Source: VRUE01 sp963699215 (lineage in GTDB: Bacteria > Actinomycetota > Thermoleophilia > Solirubrobacterales > 70-9). Taken from it: a stretch of DNA of 64,000 bases. Every line of letters starts with the position of its first letter. Position 1 is the first letter of the stretch. The notes beneath the pieces were generated by a model. It was not told the DNA's origin, made no database searches, and was given only the letters and a program-made list of their open reading frames with translations. Below, piece by piece: positions 7,275 through 16,268 of the stretch. Position numbers and translations under genes: made by a program. The stretch covers positions 992,001 to 1,056,000 of the forward strand of contig OY969422.1 of NCBI GenBank assembly GCA_963699215.1. Reading direction: 5' to 3'.

Positions 7275-8381
7275 GTGAGCGAGAGTTCTTCTCAGCGGCG
7301 CAGTTACGACGCGATCGTCGTCGGCGGCGGGGTCATCGGCCTCTCCTGTGCCTGGAGGGCGGCGCAGCGCGGCGCCGCGGTCGCGGTGGTGGAGCGAGCG
7401 CCACATCCGCCGGCCGGCGCGACGCGGGTCGCCGCCGGCATGCTGGCTCCCGTCGGCGAGCTGACCTTCGGCGAGCCCGAGCTGCTGAAGATGACCCTGG
7501 CGGCGGCCGAGCTGTACCCGGACTTCGTCGCCGAGCTGGAGGCGGCGAGCGGGGCTTCGACCGGCTACCGCCGCGACGGTGCCCTGCACGTGGCGCTCGA
7601 CCGCGACGAGGCGGCGGAGCTGCGCCGCGTGCACGAGCTGCAGCGCTCGCACGGCCTCGGCGCCGAGTGGCTGCCGCCGCGGCGCTGCCGCGAGCTCGAG
7701 CCCAGCCTCACCCCGTCGCTCAACGGCGGCGTCCACGCGCCCGAGGAGGCCTCGGTCGACCCGCGAGCGCTTGCCGCGGCGCTGCTCGCCGCGCTCGAAG
7801 CGGAGGGAGCCGAGCTGCTGACCGGGATCGGGGTGGAGGCGGCGCTGCTCGACGGCGAGCGGATCGCCGGCGTGCGGGTCGAGGGCGGCGAGGAGCTGCG
7901 CGCCGCGACCGTCGTCCTCGCCACCGGCGCCTGGTCTGGGCGGGCCGAGTGGCTGCCCGAGGCGGCGCGCCCGCCGGTGCGCCCGGTCAAGGGCCAGATC
8001 CTCGAGCTGCGCGCCCGCGACGGAGTGGCGCCGTGCAGGCGGATCGTCGCCTCCGAGCGGGTCTACCTCGTGCCGCGGCCCGACGGACGCCTGATCGCCG
8101 GCGCCACGGTCGAGGAGCAGGGCTTCGACACCGCGGTCACCGCGGGCGGCGTGCACGAGCTGCTGCGCGAGGCGTACCGGCTGCTGCCCGAGGTCGCCGA
8201 GATGGAGCTGGTCGAGGCCGCGGCCGGACTGCGGCCGGGAACGCCGGACAACCTGCCGCTGGTCGGCCCAAGCGGCGTCGAGGGCCTGCTCTGGGCGACC
8301 GGCCACTACCGCAACGGGATCCTGCTCGCGCCGCTGACGGCAAACCTGCTCGTCGACCGACTCGAGGCGGCTCCCGTATGA
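7275..8381 (+). CDS. thiO: Glycine oxidase (thiazole branch of thiamine synthesis)
   Basis: FAD-dependent oxidase that makes dehydroglycine for thiazole formation. 368 residues from GTG 7275, with the dinucleotide fold IVVGGGVIGLS at the N-terminus, the DAO-family core (VRPVKGQILELR) and the C-terminal FAD contact GLRPGTPDNLPLVG, WATGHYRNGI. ThiO instead of ThiH implies an oxygen-using route. The stop overlaps the thiSG start as ATGA (8378-8381), so both are under the riboswitch. Confidence 0.92.
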   Translation: MSESSSQRRSYDAIVVGGGVIGLSCAWRAAQRGAAVAVVERAPHPPAGATRVAAGMLAPVGELTFGEPELLKMTLAAAELYPDFVAELEAASGASTGYRRDGALHVALDRDEAAELRRVHELQRSHGLGAEWLPPRRCRELEPSLTPSLNGGVHAPEEASVDPRALAAALLAALEAEGAELLTGIGVEAALLDGERIAGVRVEGGEELRAATVVLATGAWSGRAEWLPEAARPPVRPVKGQILELRARDGVAPCRRIVASERVYLVPRPDGRLIAGATVEEQGFDTAVTAGGVHELLREAYRLLPEVAEMELVEAAAGLRPGTPDNLPLVGPSGVEGLLWATGHYRNGILLAPLTANLLVDRLEAAPV

Positions 8382-9352
8382 GGATCGAGCTGAACGGGGA
8401 GCGGCGCGAGCTGCCGGCGGGCGCGACGCTCGCCGATGCAGTGCGCGAGAGCGGCGCCGAGGACGGTGCGCGCGGCGTCGCCGTCGCGCTCGACGGCGAG
8501 GTCGTGCCGCGCGGCGAGTGGGAGTCGACGTCGCTGGCCGACGGTCACAGCGTCGAGGTGCTGGCGGCGATCCAGGGCGGCGCCGAGACCTGGGAGCTGG
8601 GCGGCCGCCAGTGGTCCTCGCGGCTGATCGCCGGCACCGGCGGCTTCCGCTCGCTGGAGCAGATGGAGGAGGCACTCGCCGCCTCCGGCGCCGAGATCGT
8701 CACCGTCGCCCTGCGCCGCATCGACCCCGCGGCCAAGGGCTCGGTCCTCGACGTGCTCGATCGGCTCGGCCTCTTCGCCCTCCCCAACACCGCCGGCTGC
8801 TTCACCGCCCGCGACGCGGTCCGCACCGCCCAGCTCGCCCGCGAGGCGTTCGAGACGGACTGGATCAAGCTCGAGGTGATCGGCGACGACCGCACCCTCT
8901 ACCCGGACGCGGTCGAGCTGCTCGACGCCGCCGAGACGCTGGTCGGCGAGGGCTTCACCGTCCTCCCCTACACCAACGACGACCCGATCCTCGCCCGCCG
9001 CCTCGAGGAGGCCGGCTGCGCCGCGGTGATGCCGCTCGGCTCGCCGATCGGCTCCGGCGCCGGCATCCGCAACCCCTACAACGTCGCGATCATCGCCGAG
9101 CAGGCCGAGGTCCCGGTGATCCTCGACGCCGGCATCGGCACCGCCTCGGACGCCGCCCTGGCGATGGAGCTGGGCTGCGACGCGGTGCTGGCCGCCAGCT
9201 CGATCTTCGGCGCCGAGGACCCGGCGGCGATGGCGCGCGCCCTGCGCGGCGCGGTCGAGGCCGGCCACGCCGCCCGCCGCGCCGGCCGCATCCCCCGCCG
9301 CACCCACGCCGAGGCCTCGACGCCCGAGGAGGGCCTGCCCGAGCTTTCCTGA
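8378..9352 (+). CDS. thiSG: Fused sulfur carrier ThiS and thiazole synthase ThiG
   Basis: A single open frame of 324 residues. Residues 1-68 are a ThiS ubiquitin-like fold ending in the expected AAIQGG. With no stop, the chain continues into complete ThiG (about 72-324) with the Schiff-base lysine in DWIKLEVIGD (K164) and the phosphate site GSPIGSGAGI. ThiS must normally expose its terminal Gly-Gly for thiocarboxylation by ThiF, so the fused form would need cleavage or another mechanism. A sequencing error that removed the thiS stop cannot be excluded, but the frame is clean throughout. Confidence 0.88.
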   Translation: MRIELNGERRELPAGATLADAVRESGAEDGARGVAVALDGEVVPRGEWESTSLADGHSVEVLAAIQGGAETWELGGRQWSSRLIAGTGGFRSLEQMEEALAASGAEIVTVALRRIDPAAKGSVLDVLDRLGLFALPNTAGCFTARDAVRTAQLAREAFETDWIKLEVIGDDRTLYPDAVELLDAAETLVGEGFTVLPYTNDDPILARRLEEAGCAAVMPLGSPIGSGAGIRNPYNVAIIAEQAEVPVILDAGIGTASDAALAMELGCDAVLAASSIFGAEDPAAMARALRGAVEAGHAARRAGRIPRRTHAEASTPEEGLPELS

Positions 9353-9373
9353 TCGGACTACCATGAGCCCCGC

Positions 9374-9447
9374 GCCCCTGTAGCTCAGTTGGTTAGAGCG
9401 GCGGCCTTTTAAGCCGCGCGGCGCGGGTTCGAATCCCGCCGGGGGCA
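9374..9447 (+). tRNA. tRNA-Lys (anticodon TTT)
   Basis: A complete cloverleaf. Acceptor GCCCCTG (9374-9380) pairs with CGGGGGC (9440-9446), with discriminator A at 9447. The D-stem is GCTC/GAGC. The anticodon arm GCGGC-CTTTTAA-GCCGC has anticodon TTT, and the T-arm is GCGGG-TTCGAAT-CCCGC. CCA is not encoded. It ends two bases before the stop of convergent purH. Confidence 0.97.
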
Positions 9448-9448
9448 C

Positions 9449-11066
9449 TCAGTGGCGGAAGTGGCGGTGCTTGGTGAAGACCATCGGGATGCCGGCGGCG
9501 TTGCAGGCCCCGATCACCTCGCCGTCGCGTTTGGAGCCGCCGGGCTGGATCACGCAGTTGGCGCCGGCGTCGATCGCCGCCTGGGGGCCGTCGGCGAAGG
9601 GGAAGAAGGCGTCGGAGGCGACGGCTGAGCCCGCCAGCAGGGCGTCGGCATCGTCGCCGCGCGCGTCGCGGCACTTCTCGACCGCGAGGCGTACCGAGTC
9701 GACGCGGCTCATCTGGCCGGCGCCGATGCCGAGGGTGGCGCCCCCCTTGGCGATCACGATCGCGTTGGAGCGAACGTGGCGCACCACCGTCCAGGCGAAG
9801 AGCAGGTCGGCCCACTGCTCCTCGCTCGGCTCGGTCCTCGTCACCGCCTCCATCATCTGGCGCGGCTCGGGGTCGCCGTCGCGGTCCTGGATCAGCAGCC
9901 CGCCGCGAACCCGCTTGGCGTCGCGTTCGGCGGGGTCTGCCTGGCGCCGCTCCTCATCGCAGAGGATGCGGATCGCCTCCTTCTGCTGAAGGACCTCCAG
10001 CGCACCCTCCTCGTAGCCCGGCGCCAGCAGCACCTCGACGAAGTTGTGGTGCAGCGCCTCGGCCAACTCGGCGCTCACCGGCCGGTTGATCGCGATCACG
10101 CCGCCGTAGGCGGAGAGCGGATCGCAGGCCAGCGCCTTGCGGTAGGCGTCGAGCGCATCCTCGCCCACCGCCACCCCACAGGGGTTGTTGTGCTTGACGA
10201 TCGTGCAGGCCGGCGGCTCGAAGTCTTCGTTCAGCCGCCGCGCCGCGTCGAGGTCGAGCACGTTGTTGAAGGAGAGCGCCCGGCCGTGCAGCTTCGAGAC
10301 GCCGCGCGAGGACGTGGCTGCGCAGCCCCGCCTCCGAGTAGAGCGCCGCCCGCTGGTGCGGGTTCTCGCCGTAGGCGAGGTCGAGCTCCTTCTCGTAGGA
10401 GACCGTCAGGTGCTCGGGGAAGTCCTCGTAGGAGGTCGAGAACCAGCGGCTGATCGCGGCGTCGTAGCGGGCGGTCTGGGCGAAGGCCTCGTTGGCGAGC
10501 CAGTGCCGGGTCGAGGCGGAGATCTCCCCGCCCGACTCTTCCAGCTCGGCGCAGACCGCGTCATAGGACTCGGGCTTGACGACCACCGCGACGCCCTCGT
10601 GGTTCTTGGCCGCAGCGCGGATCATCGTCGGCCCGCCGATGTCGATGTTCTCGACCGCGACCTCCGGGTCGACCTCGTGCCCGGCGACGGTCTCCTCGAA
10701 GGGGTAGAGGTTGACGCAGACCAGGTCGATCGGCTCGATCCCCTCGCGCTCCAGCATCGCCATGTGCTCGGCGCTGTCCCGTCGCGCCAGCAGCGCCGCG
10801 TGCAGCCGCGGGTGCAGGGTCTTCACCCGGCCGCCGAGGATCTCCTCCTGGCCGGTGAGCTCGGAGACGTCGGTCACCTCCAGCCCGGCCTCACGCAGGG
10901 TGCCGGCGGTGCCGCCGGTGGAGAGGATCTCGACCCCGAGCGCCGCCAGCGACTTGGCGAAATCGGCCACGCCGGTCTTGTCGGAGACCGAGACCAGCGC
11001 CCGGCGCACCCGGATCGCGCCGTCGCTCACGGCCTCGGGTCGGGTGTCTGCGGGAGCCTCACTCAT
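9449..11066 (-). CDS. purH: Bifunctional AICAR transformylase/IMP cyclohydrolase, one frame break near 10305
   Basis: Last two steps to IMP. The N-terminal cyclohydrolase part (RALVSVSDKTGVADFAKSL, STGGTAGTLREAG, LDLVCVNLYPFEET-like) runs from ATG 11066 to about 10310. The transformylase part (ACTIVKHNNPCG, SDAFFPFADG, VIQPGGSKRDGE) continues in another frame to 9449. The sequence around CTCGCGCGGCGTCTCG must contain one indel. Total length fits the family (about 530 residues). The start overlaps the purN stop by 8 bp. I read this as an intact gene with a sequence error. Confidence 0.9.
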
Positions 11067-11676
11067 CGGTTACGACGACCCGCGGGTCGTTCGCATCGAT
11101 CCTAACCAGGCCCCGCGCGATCATGCGGATCGCCTCCGGGTAGAGCTCGTGCTCGACCGCGTGCACCGCCTCCTCCAGCCGCTCCCGGTCGCGGTCGGCC
11201 GGCACCGCCACCTCGCGCTGGACGATCGGCGGACCGGTGTCGACTCCCTCGTCGACGAAGTGGACGGTGACGCCGGTTGTCTCCACGCCGGCCTCCAGCG
11301 CCTGGCCGATCGCGTCGAGGCCGGGGAAGAGCGGCAGCAGCGCCGGGTGGACGTTGACGACGCGGTTGCGGAAGCGGGCGACGAAGGCGGGAGAGAGCAG
11401 CTGCATGTAGCCGGCGAGGACGACCAGGTCGGCGCCCCGCGCCTCGATCCACGCCGCCATCGCCGCGTCGCGCTCCTCCCGGCTGGGGTAGTCCGCGCGC
11501 GGGAAGATGGCTGTCTCGACGCCCGCCTGGCGGGCTCGCTCCAGCGCACGGGCATCGGGCTTGTTGGAACCGACCCCGGCCACCTCGATCCCCTCGCGGC
11601 CGTGCAGCGAGTCGAGGATCGCCTGCAGGTTCGAGCCGTTGCCCGAAGCGAGGACGACTATGCGGAAATCCGCCAT
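11059..11676 (-). CDS. purN: Phosphoribosylglycinamide formyltransferase
   Basis: Transfers formyl from 10-formyl-THF to GAR. 205 residues from ATG 11676 (MADFRIVVLASGNGSNLQ). The catalytic set is visible: the phosphate loop SGNGSN, the Asn and His of RVVNVHPALLP, and the Asp in VDEGVDTGP. A longer open frame upstream overlaps the divergent TolB-like gene and is not used. It is the first gene of a purN-purH pair. Confidence 0.93.
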   Translation of the reverse strand: MADFRIVVLASGNGSNLQAILDSLHGREGIEVAGVGSNKPDARALERARQAGVETAIFPRADYPSREERDAAMAAWIEARGADLVVLAGYMQLLSPAFVARFRNRVVNVHPALLPLFPGLDAIGQALEAGVETTGVTVHFVDEGVDTGPPIVQREVAVPADRDRERLEEAVHAVEHELYPEAIRMIARGLVRIDANDPRVVVTDE

Positions 11677-11707
11677 GACGGCATCTTCGCGCAGTAGGTT
11701 GACAGCG

Positions 11708-12679
11708 GTGGATCGCAAGCTCGCTCTGACCGCGTCCCTCGTCGCCCTCGCCCTGCTCGGCGTGGGGGCCGGCGGTGCCCATGCGGCCTTCCCCGGCAAG
11801 CCCGGTCCGATCGCCTACTCGAAGACGAGCACCGACGAAACCGGCGAAGGGACCCTGGAGAGGCTCGGCGGCCTCTTCGCCAGCAGTACGCAGCGCCCCC
11901 GGCAGCGCCGCCAGCTGACCCTCGACCCGGACGATCACAGCCCCTCCTACTCGGCCGACGGGCGCAGCATCGTCTTCGTCGGCGAGGACGAAGCGGGGGG
12001 CTCGGCGATCTACGTCATGGCGAGCGACGGGACCGGGCGGAGGATGGTGACGAGCGACGGTGCCAGCCCACACTTCTTCCCCAGTGGCCGCGCGATCGCC
12101 TTTGCCCGCACGGTCGAAGGGCACAGCCACGTCTTCACGATCCGACTCGACGGCAGCGGCCTGCGCCAGCTCACCTCCGGCCCCTACGACGACTCCGACC
12201 CGGCCGTCTCGCCGAACGGCCGCCGCATCGCCTTCGTCAGCGACCGTGACCAGGACAGCCGCCGCGACCGCACCGACATCTTCGCGATGCGCCCCGACGG
12301 CAGCCAGCTCCGCGTCCTCAACGACCTGCCGCGCAGCCAGTTCGACCCCGACTGGTCGCCCGACGGCCGCCGCATCGCGTTTGCGATGACGGCGCGCTCG
12401 CACTCGAACATCTTCGTCGCGCGTGCCGGCGGCTCCCGCTTGCACCAGCTCACCAGCTGCAAGAAACCTCCGCGCTGTCGTGGCTACGTCAGCCCAGTGT
12501 TCTCGCCGGACGGCCGCCAGATCGCCGCCCTCGGGCTGGGCACGCGCACCAGCAGAATCTCGCTGATACCCGTCGGCGGCAACGGGGCCACCGACTCGAT
12601 CGACGGCGGCGGCACCGAAGAAGAAGGGTTCGGCATCCATATCGGCGCGCCCGCCTGGGGCCCGCTGCCCGGCCGCTGA
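11708..12679 (+). CDS. Secreted TolB-like beta-propeller protein
   Basis: About 323 residues from GTG 11708. A signal peptide (LALTASLVALALLGVGAGG, then AHAAF) precedes repeated PD40/TolB blades: SPSYSADGRSIVFVG, DPAVSPNGRRIAFVSD, DPDWSPDGRRIAFAM and SPVFSPDGRQIAALG. Such propellers bind proteins or ligands at the cell surface; no catalytic residues are evident. It starts 31 bp from divergent purN. The specific role is unknown. Confidence 0.8.
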   Translation: MDRKLALTASLVALALLGVGAGGAHAAFPGKPGPIAYSKTSTDETGEGTLERLGGLFASSTQRPRQRRQLTLDPDDHSPSYSADGRSIVFVGEDEAGGSAIYVMASDGTGRRMVTSDGASPHFFPSGRAIAFARTVEGHSHVFTIRLDGSGLRQLTSGPYDDSDPAVSPNGRRIAFVSDRDQDSRRDRTDIFAMRPDGSQLRVLNDLPRSQFDPDWSPDGRRIAFAMTARSHSNIFVARAGGSRLHQLTSCKKPPRCRGYVSPVFSPDGRQIAALGLGTRTSRISLIPVGGNGATDSIDGGGTEEEGFGIHIGAPAWGPLPGR

Positions 12680-12686
12680 TTCGTCG

Positions 12687-13646
12687 GTGGCGTTCCTCGA
12701 AGACCTCGGCATAGCGACACCGGTCGTGCAGGCCGGGATGGGCGGCGGGCTGAGTCGCCACGAGCTCGCCGCGGCGGTCTCCGAGGCCGGTGGGCTGGGG
12801 ACGATCGCCGTTTCCGGTGCGGAGGAGATCGAGGCCGAGCTGGCCGCCGCGCGGGCGCTGACGGATCGCCCGCTGGCGGTCAACCTGCTGCTTCCCTTCG
12901 CCCGCAGGAGCTGGTTCGAGGCGGCGGCCGGGGCTGATGTGGTCGTCACCTTCTGGGGCAGGCCGAAGCGGCGCGGCGGCGGCACCTGGATCCACCAGTG
13001 CGGCTCGGTGGACGAGGCGCGTGCTGCCTACGCTGCCGGTGCCGACGCGGCGATCGTCCAGGGCGTCGAGGCGGGAGGCCACGTGCGGGGGAGCCTGCCC
13101 GCGCTGGAGCTGCTCGAGCGGGTCAGGGCGGCGCTGCCGCCGGACTACCCGCTGCTGCTCGCCGGCGGGATCGCGGAGCGCGGCGACGTTGGCCGGGCGC
13201 TCGAAGCGGGGGCGAGCGCGGTCGTCGCCGGCACCCGCTTCCTGCTCTCGCAGGAGAGCCGCGCCCACCCCGAGTACAAACGGCGCCTGCTGGGCGCCGA
13301 CGAGACGATCCTCACCGAGCTCTTCGGCTTCGCCTGGCCCGCGCCCCACCGGGTGATCGCGAACGCCGCCACCGAGCGCTGGCTCGCCGGCGGCGCCGGC
13401 GTCCCCACCCTGAACCGAGCCCTCAACCGCTTAAGCGCCCCGGGTGCTCGCTTCACCCCCGCCACGATCCAGCAGCGCCTCGTCCGCGCCCAGCGCTCCG
13501 GCAGCCGCCTGCTGACCCCACTCGGACCGACCGACGACGGCCCGCCCACCCTGCTCGACGCCGGTCCCCTCTACGCGGGTGAGACGGTCGCCCGGATCGG
13601 CGAGCTCCGCCCGGCGGCGGAGATAGTCGGCGCCCTGACGCCCTAG
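12687..13646 (+). CDS. Nitronate monooxygenase / 2-nitropropane dioxygenase-like FMN enzyme
   Basis: 319 residues from GTG 12687, 7 bp after the TolB-like gene. A TIM barrel with PVVQAGMGGGLSRHELAAAV at the N-terminus, GADAAIVQGVEAGGHVRG (FMN phosphate and active-site His region) and LLLAGGIAERGDV, AVVAGTRFLLS. The family oxidises alkyl nitronates, and some members are enoyl reductases (FabK). The short form and His placement favour a nitronate monooxygenase-like assignment, but the substrate is uncertain. It overlaps the convergent purF stop by 4 bp. Confidence 0.75.
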   Translation: MAFLEDLGIATPVVQAGMGGGLSRHELAAAVSEAGGLGTIAVSGAEEIEAELAAARALTDRPLAVNLLLPFARRSWFEAAAGADVVVTFWGRPKRRGGGTWIHQCGSVDEARAAYAAGADAAIVQGVEAGGHVRGSLPALELLERVRAALPPDYPLLLAGGIAERGDVGRALEAGASAVVAGTRFLLSQESRAHPEYKRRLLGADETILTELFGFAWPAPHRVIANAATERWLAGGAGVPTLNRALNRLSAPGARFTPATIQQRLVRAQRSGSRLLTPLGPTDDGPPTLLDAGPLYAGETVARIGELRPAAEIVGALTP

Positions 13647-15088
13647 CCGTTGGCGGGGACCACGGCGATGTCCTCCAGCGCGAACTTGCCGTTCGCCGCC
13701 TCGGGGTCGCCGAGCGGGTAGCGGCCGGTGAAGCAGGCGTCGCAGTGGTCCTCGGGCGGCGTGCCGATCGCCTCGTAGACACCCTCCATCGAGAGGTAGG
13801 CGAGCGAGTCGGCGCCGAGCTCGTCGGCGACCTCCTCGATCGTCCGTTCGTGGGCGATCATCTCCTCGCGGGTCGACATGTCGACTCCGTAGTGACACGG
13901 GTGGCGGATCGGCGGCGCCGAGATCCGCAGGTGCACCTCGCTGGCGCCGGCGTCGCGCAGCATGCCGACGATCTGCCGCGTCGTGTTGCCGCGCACGATC
14001 GAGTCATCGACGACGACGATCCGCTGGCCGGAGACGATCTCCGGCAGCGGGTTGAACTTGAGCCGCAGGCCGCGCTTGCGCAGCTCCTGCCCGGGCTGGA
14101 TGAAGGTGCGGGCGACGTAGCGGTTCTTGATCAGGCCGTCGTCGCGGGGCAGCCCCGAGGCGCGGGCGAACCCCGCCGCCGCCGGGTTGCCGGAGTCGGG
14201 GACCGAGATCACCAGGTCGGCCTCGACCGGTGCCTCGCGCCAGAGGATCTCGCCCATCCGCCCGCGCACCTGCTGCAGCACCTTGCCCTCAAGCCGGCTG
14301 TCCGGGCGGGAGAAGTAGATGTGCTCGAAGACGCAGTGCGCCGGCCGGCCGGCCTTGACCACCTGGCGCGTCTCCAGGCCGCGCTCGGTCAGCGAGACCA
14401 TCTCGCCGGGGTGCACTTCGCGCAGCAGCTCGGCGCCGACGATGTCGAAGGCGCAGCTCTCCGAGGCGACGACGAAGCGCTCGCCCAGCCGGCCGAGCGA
14501 GAGCGGCCGCACCCCGTGCGGGTCGCGGAAGGCGACGATCGCGCGCTTGGTCATCGCCACGGTCGAGTAGGCGCCCTGCAGGCGCGGCATCACGTCGGCG
14601 ACCGCGTCCTCGACCAGCTTGCCGTCGTGGGAGGAGATCAGCGCGGCGATGATCTCCGAGTCGGAGGTGCCGCGGAAGGCGATCCCGCCCTCCTTCAGCT
14701 CGGTCCAGAGCTCGACCGCGTTGGTCAGGTTGCCGTTGTGGGCGAGCGCCAGCTCGCGGCCGTCGTCGCGCCAGACCGGCTGCGCGTTCTCCCAGGAGCC
14801 GCCGCCGGTGGTCGAGTAGCGCACGTGGCCGATCGCCATGTCGCCCTCGAGCGCGCGCAGCTTCTCCTCGTCGAAGACCTGGGAGACGAGGCCCGAGTCG
14901 CGCAGGGTGGTGATGTGGCCGCCCTCGCAGGTGGCGATCCCGGCCGACTCCTGGCCGCGGTGCTGGAGCGCGTAGAGGCCGAAGTAGGCGAGGCGGGCGA
15001 CGTCGTGGCCGGGCGCGTATATGCCGAACACCCCGCATTCCTCGCGCGGGCCATCGCGATCTATCTGCTGCCCCTGGGGCGGAGTCAA
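13643..15088 (-). CDS. purF: Amidophosphoribosyltransferase
   Basis: First committed step of purine synthesis (PRPP plus glutamine to phosphoribosylamine). 481 residues from a TTG at 15088. The nucleophile is the Cys of EECGVFG (C18), implying removal of a 17-residue propeptide. The glutaminase part has FGLYALQHRGQESAG and the PRPP loop is IVVVDDSIVRGNTTRQI. Cysteines in HCVFEHIY and CDACFTG fit the 4Fe-4S form known from Bacillus. It is monocistronic by layout; the other purine genes are scattered across 9-32 kb. Confidence 0.93.
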   Translation of the reverse strand: MTPPQGQQIDRDGPREECGVFGIYAPGHDVARLAYFGLYALQHRGQESAGIATCEGGHITTLRDSGLVSQVFDEEKLRALEGDMAIGHVRYSTTGGGSWENAQPVWRDDGRELALAHNGNLTNAVELWTELKEGGIAFRGTSDSEIIAALISSHDGKLVEDAVADVMPRLQGAYSTVAMTKRAIVAFRDPHGVRPLSLGRLGERFVVASESCAFDIVGAELLREVHPGEMVSLTERGLETRQVVKAGRPAHCVFEHIYFSRPDSRLEGKVLQQVRGRMGEILWREAPVEADLVISVPDSGNPAAAGFARASGLPRDDGLIKNRYVARTFIQPGQELRKRGLRLKFNPLPEIVSGQRIVVVDDSIVRGNTTRQIVGMLRDAGASEVHLRISAPPIRHPCHYGVDMSTREEMIAHERTIEEVADELGADSLAYLSMEGVYEAIGTPPEDHCDACFTGRYPLGDPEAANGKFALEDIAVVPANG

Positions 15089-15159
15089 AAGCGCGTTTTC
15101 CTCGCGTTCGAAGGACGTGACGCGCAGGCAGACTGCCTACCCCGGCAGGGTAGCAGCGG

Positions 15160-16197
15160 TCAAGGACCCGGTCTCTTGCTGACGACGATCTCCGGGCCGG
15201 GAAGTCGCACTATCAAGTGAAGCGCGGTCTGGTGGCCGACCAGGTCGGTCGCGATCACGCTGAGCCTCGCCTTCAGCTTTTCTTTCGGGGCCAACCTTCT
15301 GAGCCGCCGCTTGACGGCTTTTGGCAGCGGGACGGTGAAGGCGACGGTGGCCCCCGCCGGAACTTCCTGCGTCCAGCTGCCGAGGTCGATGACGACCCGG
15401 CGCGCTTTGGCCTTGCTCGGGCGAGCGGCCGACTTTGGCCGAGTGGCTGGCCTCGGCCGGACCCTCCAGCCGACCTGGCCGCCCACCTGCACCTGGGTCG
15501 GGTCGCCGGTGCTGACGTTCAGCATGATCGCCCGCCTGGTGACGGCGGTGACCGAAGGGGTCAGCCTCACGAACGGGCAGGCGGTGTGGATCGCGGCGAA
15601 TTCCGGGCACCCGTCCTCCGTTTCGTCGCCGTAGCCGTCGCCGTCCAGGTCCGGCTCCGCGACGACGGCGATCGGGGTGCGAAAGCCAAAGAGCCCCATC
15701 GCCGGCCTGACTTCCCCCGGGCTCGCGCTGCCTTCGAACGTCCCGGTGACGACGGGCTCGCCCGTGTTGCAGGCATAGGTCCCTTCCGGCCCGTAGATAC
15801 CGAGGTAGGCCCCCGACAAGACGGGGATGTGAACGGGGAAGAAGTTCTCTCCCGGATGGAGGGTCTGCAGCGGGGTCTGGACCTCCTGGCGGTATTCCGT
15901 CGCTTCGTTCAGTGCTCGGTAGACCTCGAGTCGCTGCGGAAGGGACGGCTGGCCGGGGCCGACCCGGACCCTCCAGCCGGTGATGACCCCGTTCTTCGCG
16001 TTTTCGCCGAGGACCTGTTCCCCGACGACGCGGTTCATGCTCTGGCCGGAGCCACTGTTCCAGGCGATCAGCGTCCGGTTCGCCTCGACCGCGTTCGCCA
16101 CGCACTCGTCACCCGCTTCCTTCGCCGAGGCAGACGCCGCCCCCAGCAGCAAGCCGGCCATCGCAACCGCCACCAACGCTCCGAACCCCCTACGCAT
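15160..16197 (-). CDS. Secreted protein of unknown function with a calcium-loop motif
   Basis: 345 residues from ATG 16197 (MRRGFGALVAVAMAGLLLG, signal peptide ending ASASA). The mature part is beta-rich. Its middle holds DLDGDGYGDETEDGCPE, a thrombospondin type 3-like Asp-rich calcium loop, and its C-terminus is Arg/Lys/Pro-rich. I do not recognise the family. An upstream in-frame ATG at 16263 lies inside palindrome C and is less likely as the start. Confidence 0.65.
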   Translation of the reverse strand: MRRGFGALVAVAMAGLLLGAASASAKEAGDECVANAVEANRTLIAWNSGSGQSMNRVVGEQVLGENAKNGVITGWRVRVGPGQPSLPQRLEVYRALNEATEYRQEVQTPLQTLHPGENFFPVHIPVLSGAYLGIYGPEGTYACNTGEPVVTGTFEGSASPGEVRPAMGLFGFRTPIAVVAEPDLDGDGYGDETEDGCPEFAAIHTACPFVRLTPSVTAVTRRAIMLNVSTGDPTQVQVGGQVGWRVRPRPATRPKSAARPSKAKARRVVIDLGSWTQEVPAGATVAFTVPLPKAVKRRLRRLAPKEKLKARLSVIATDLVGHQTALHLIVRLPGPEIVVSKRPGP

Positions 16198-16214
16198 CGC
16201 CCCCGACCCTATAC

Positions 16215-16268
16215 GGGACGTGCCGCTGGTTTGAGGACAGTATGGGTACTCAACTAGCGGCACGTCCG
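16215..16268. repeat. Palindromic element, 'CATAG' family (copy C)
   Basis: Perfect 12-bp arms GGACGTGCCGCT (16216-16227) and AGCGGCACGTCC (16256-16267), with an inner TTGAG/CTCAA pair around the core GACAGTATGGGTA. The reverse complement of 45756-45810 matches it at about 42 of 54 positions. It supplies the last codons and stop of the TetR gene (GRAAS, stop at 16250) and separates it from the secreted-protein gene. Confidence 0.85.

Noticed and set aside
9449..11066. purH, purB, purD, purE, clpB and lgt as pseudogenes
   Set aside because: Each has conserved sequence on both sides of every break and no loss of active-site residues. Several are normally essential, so sequence error is simpler.
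13145..13549. Long open frames antisense to or shifted from real genes, rich in Arg, Pro, Ala or Gly (for example within purH, dnaK, ino1 and lysS)
   Set aside because: They are shadow frames produced by high GC third positions and have no ribosome sites, domains or sensible composition.
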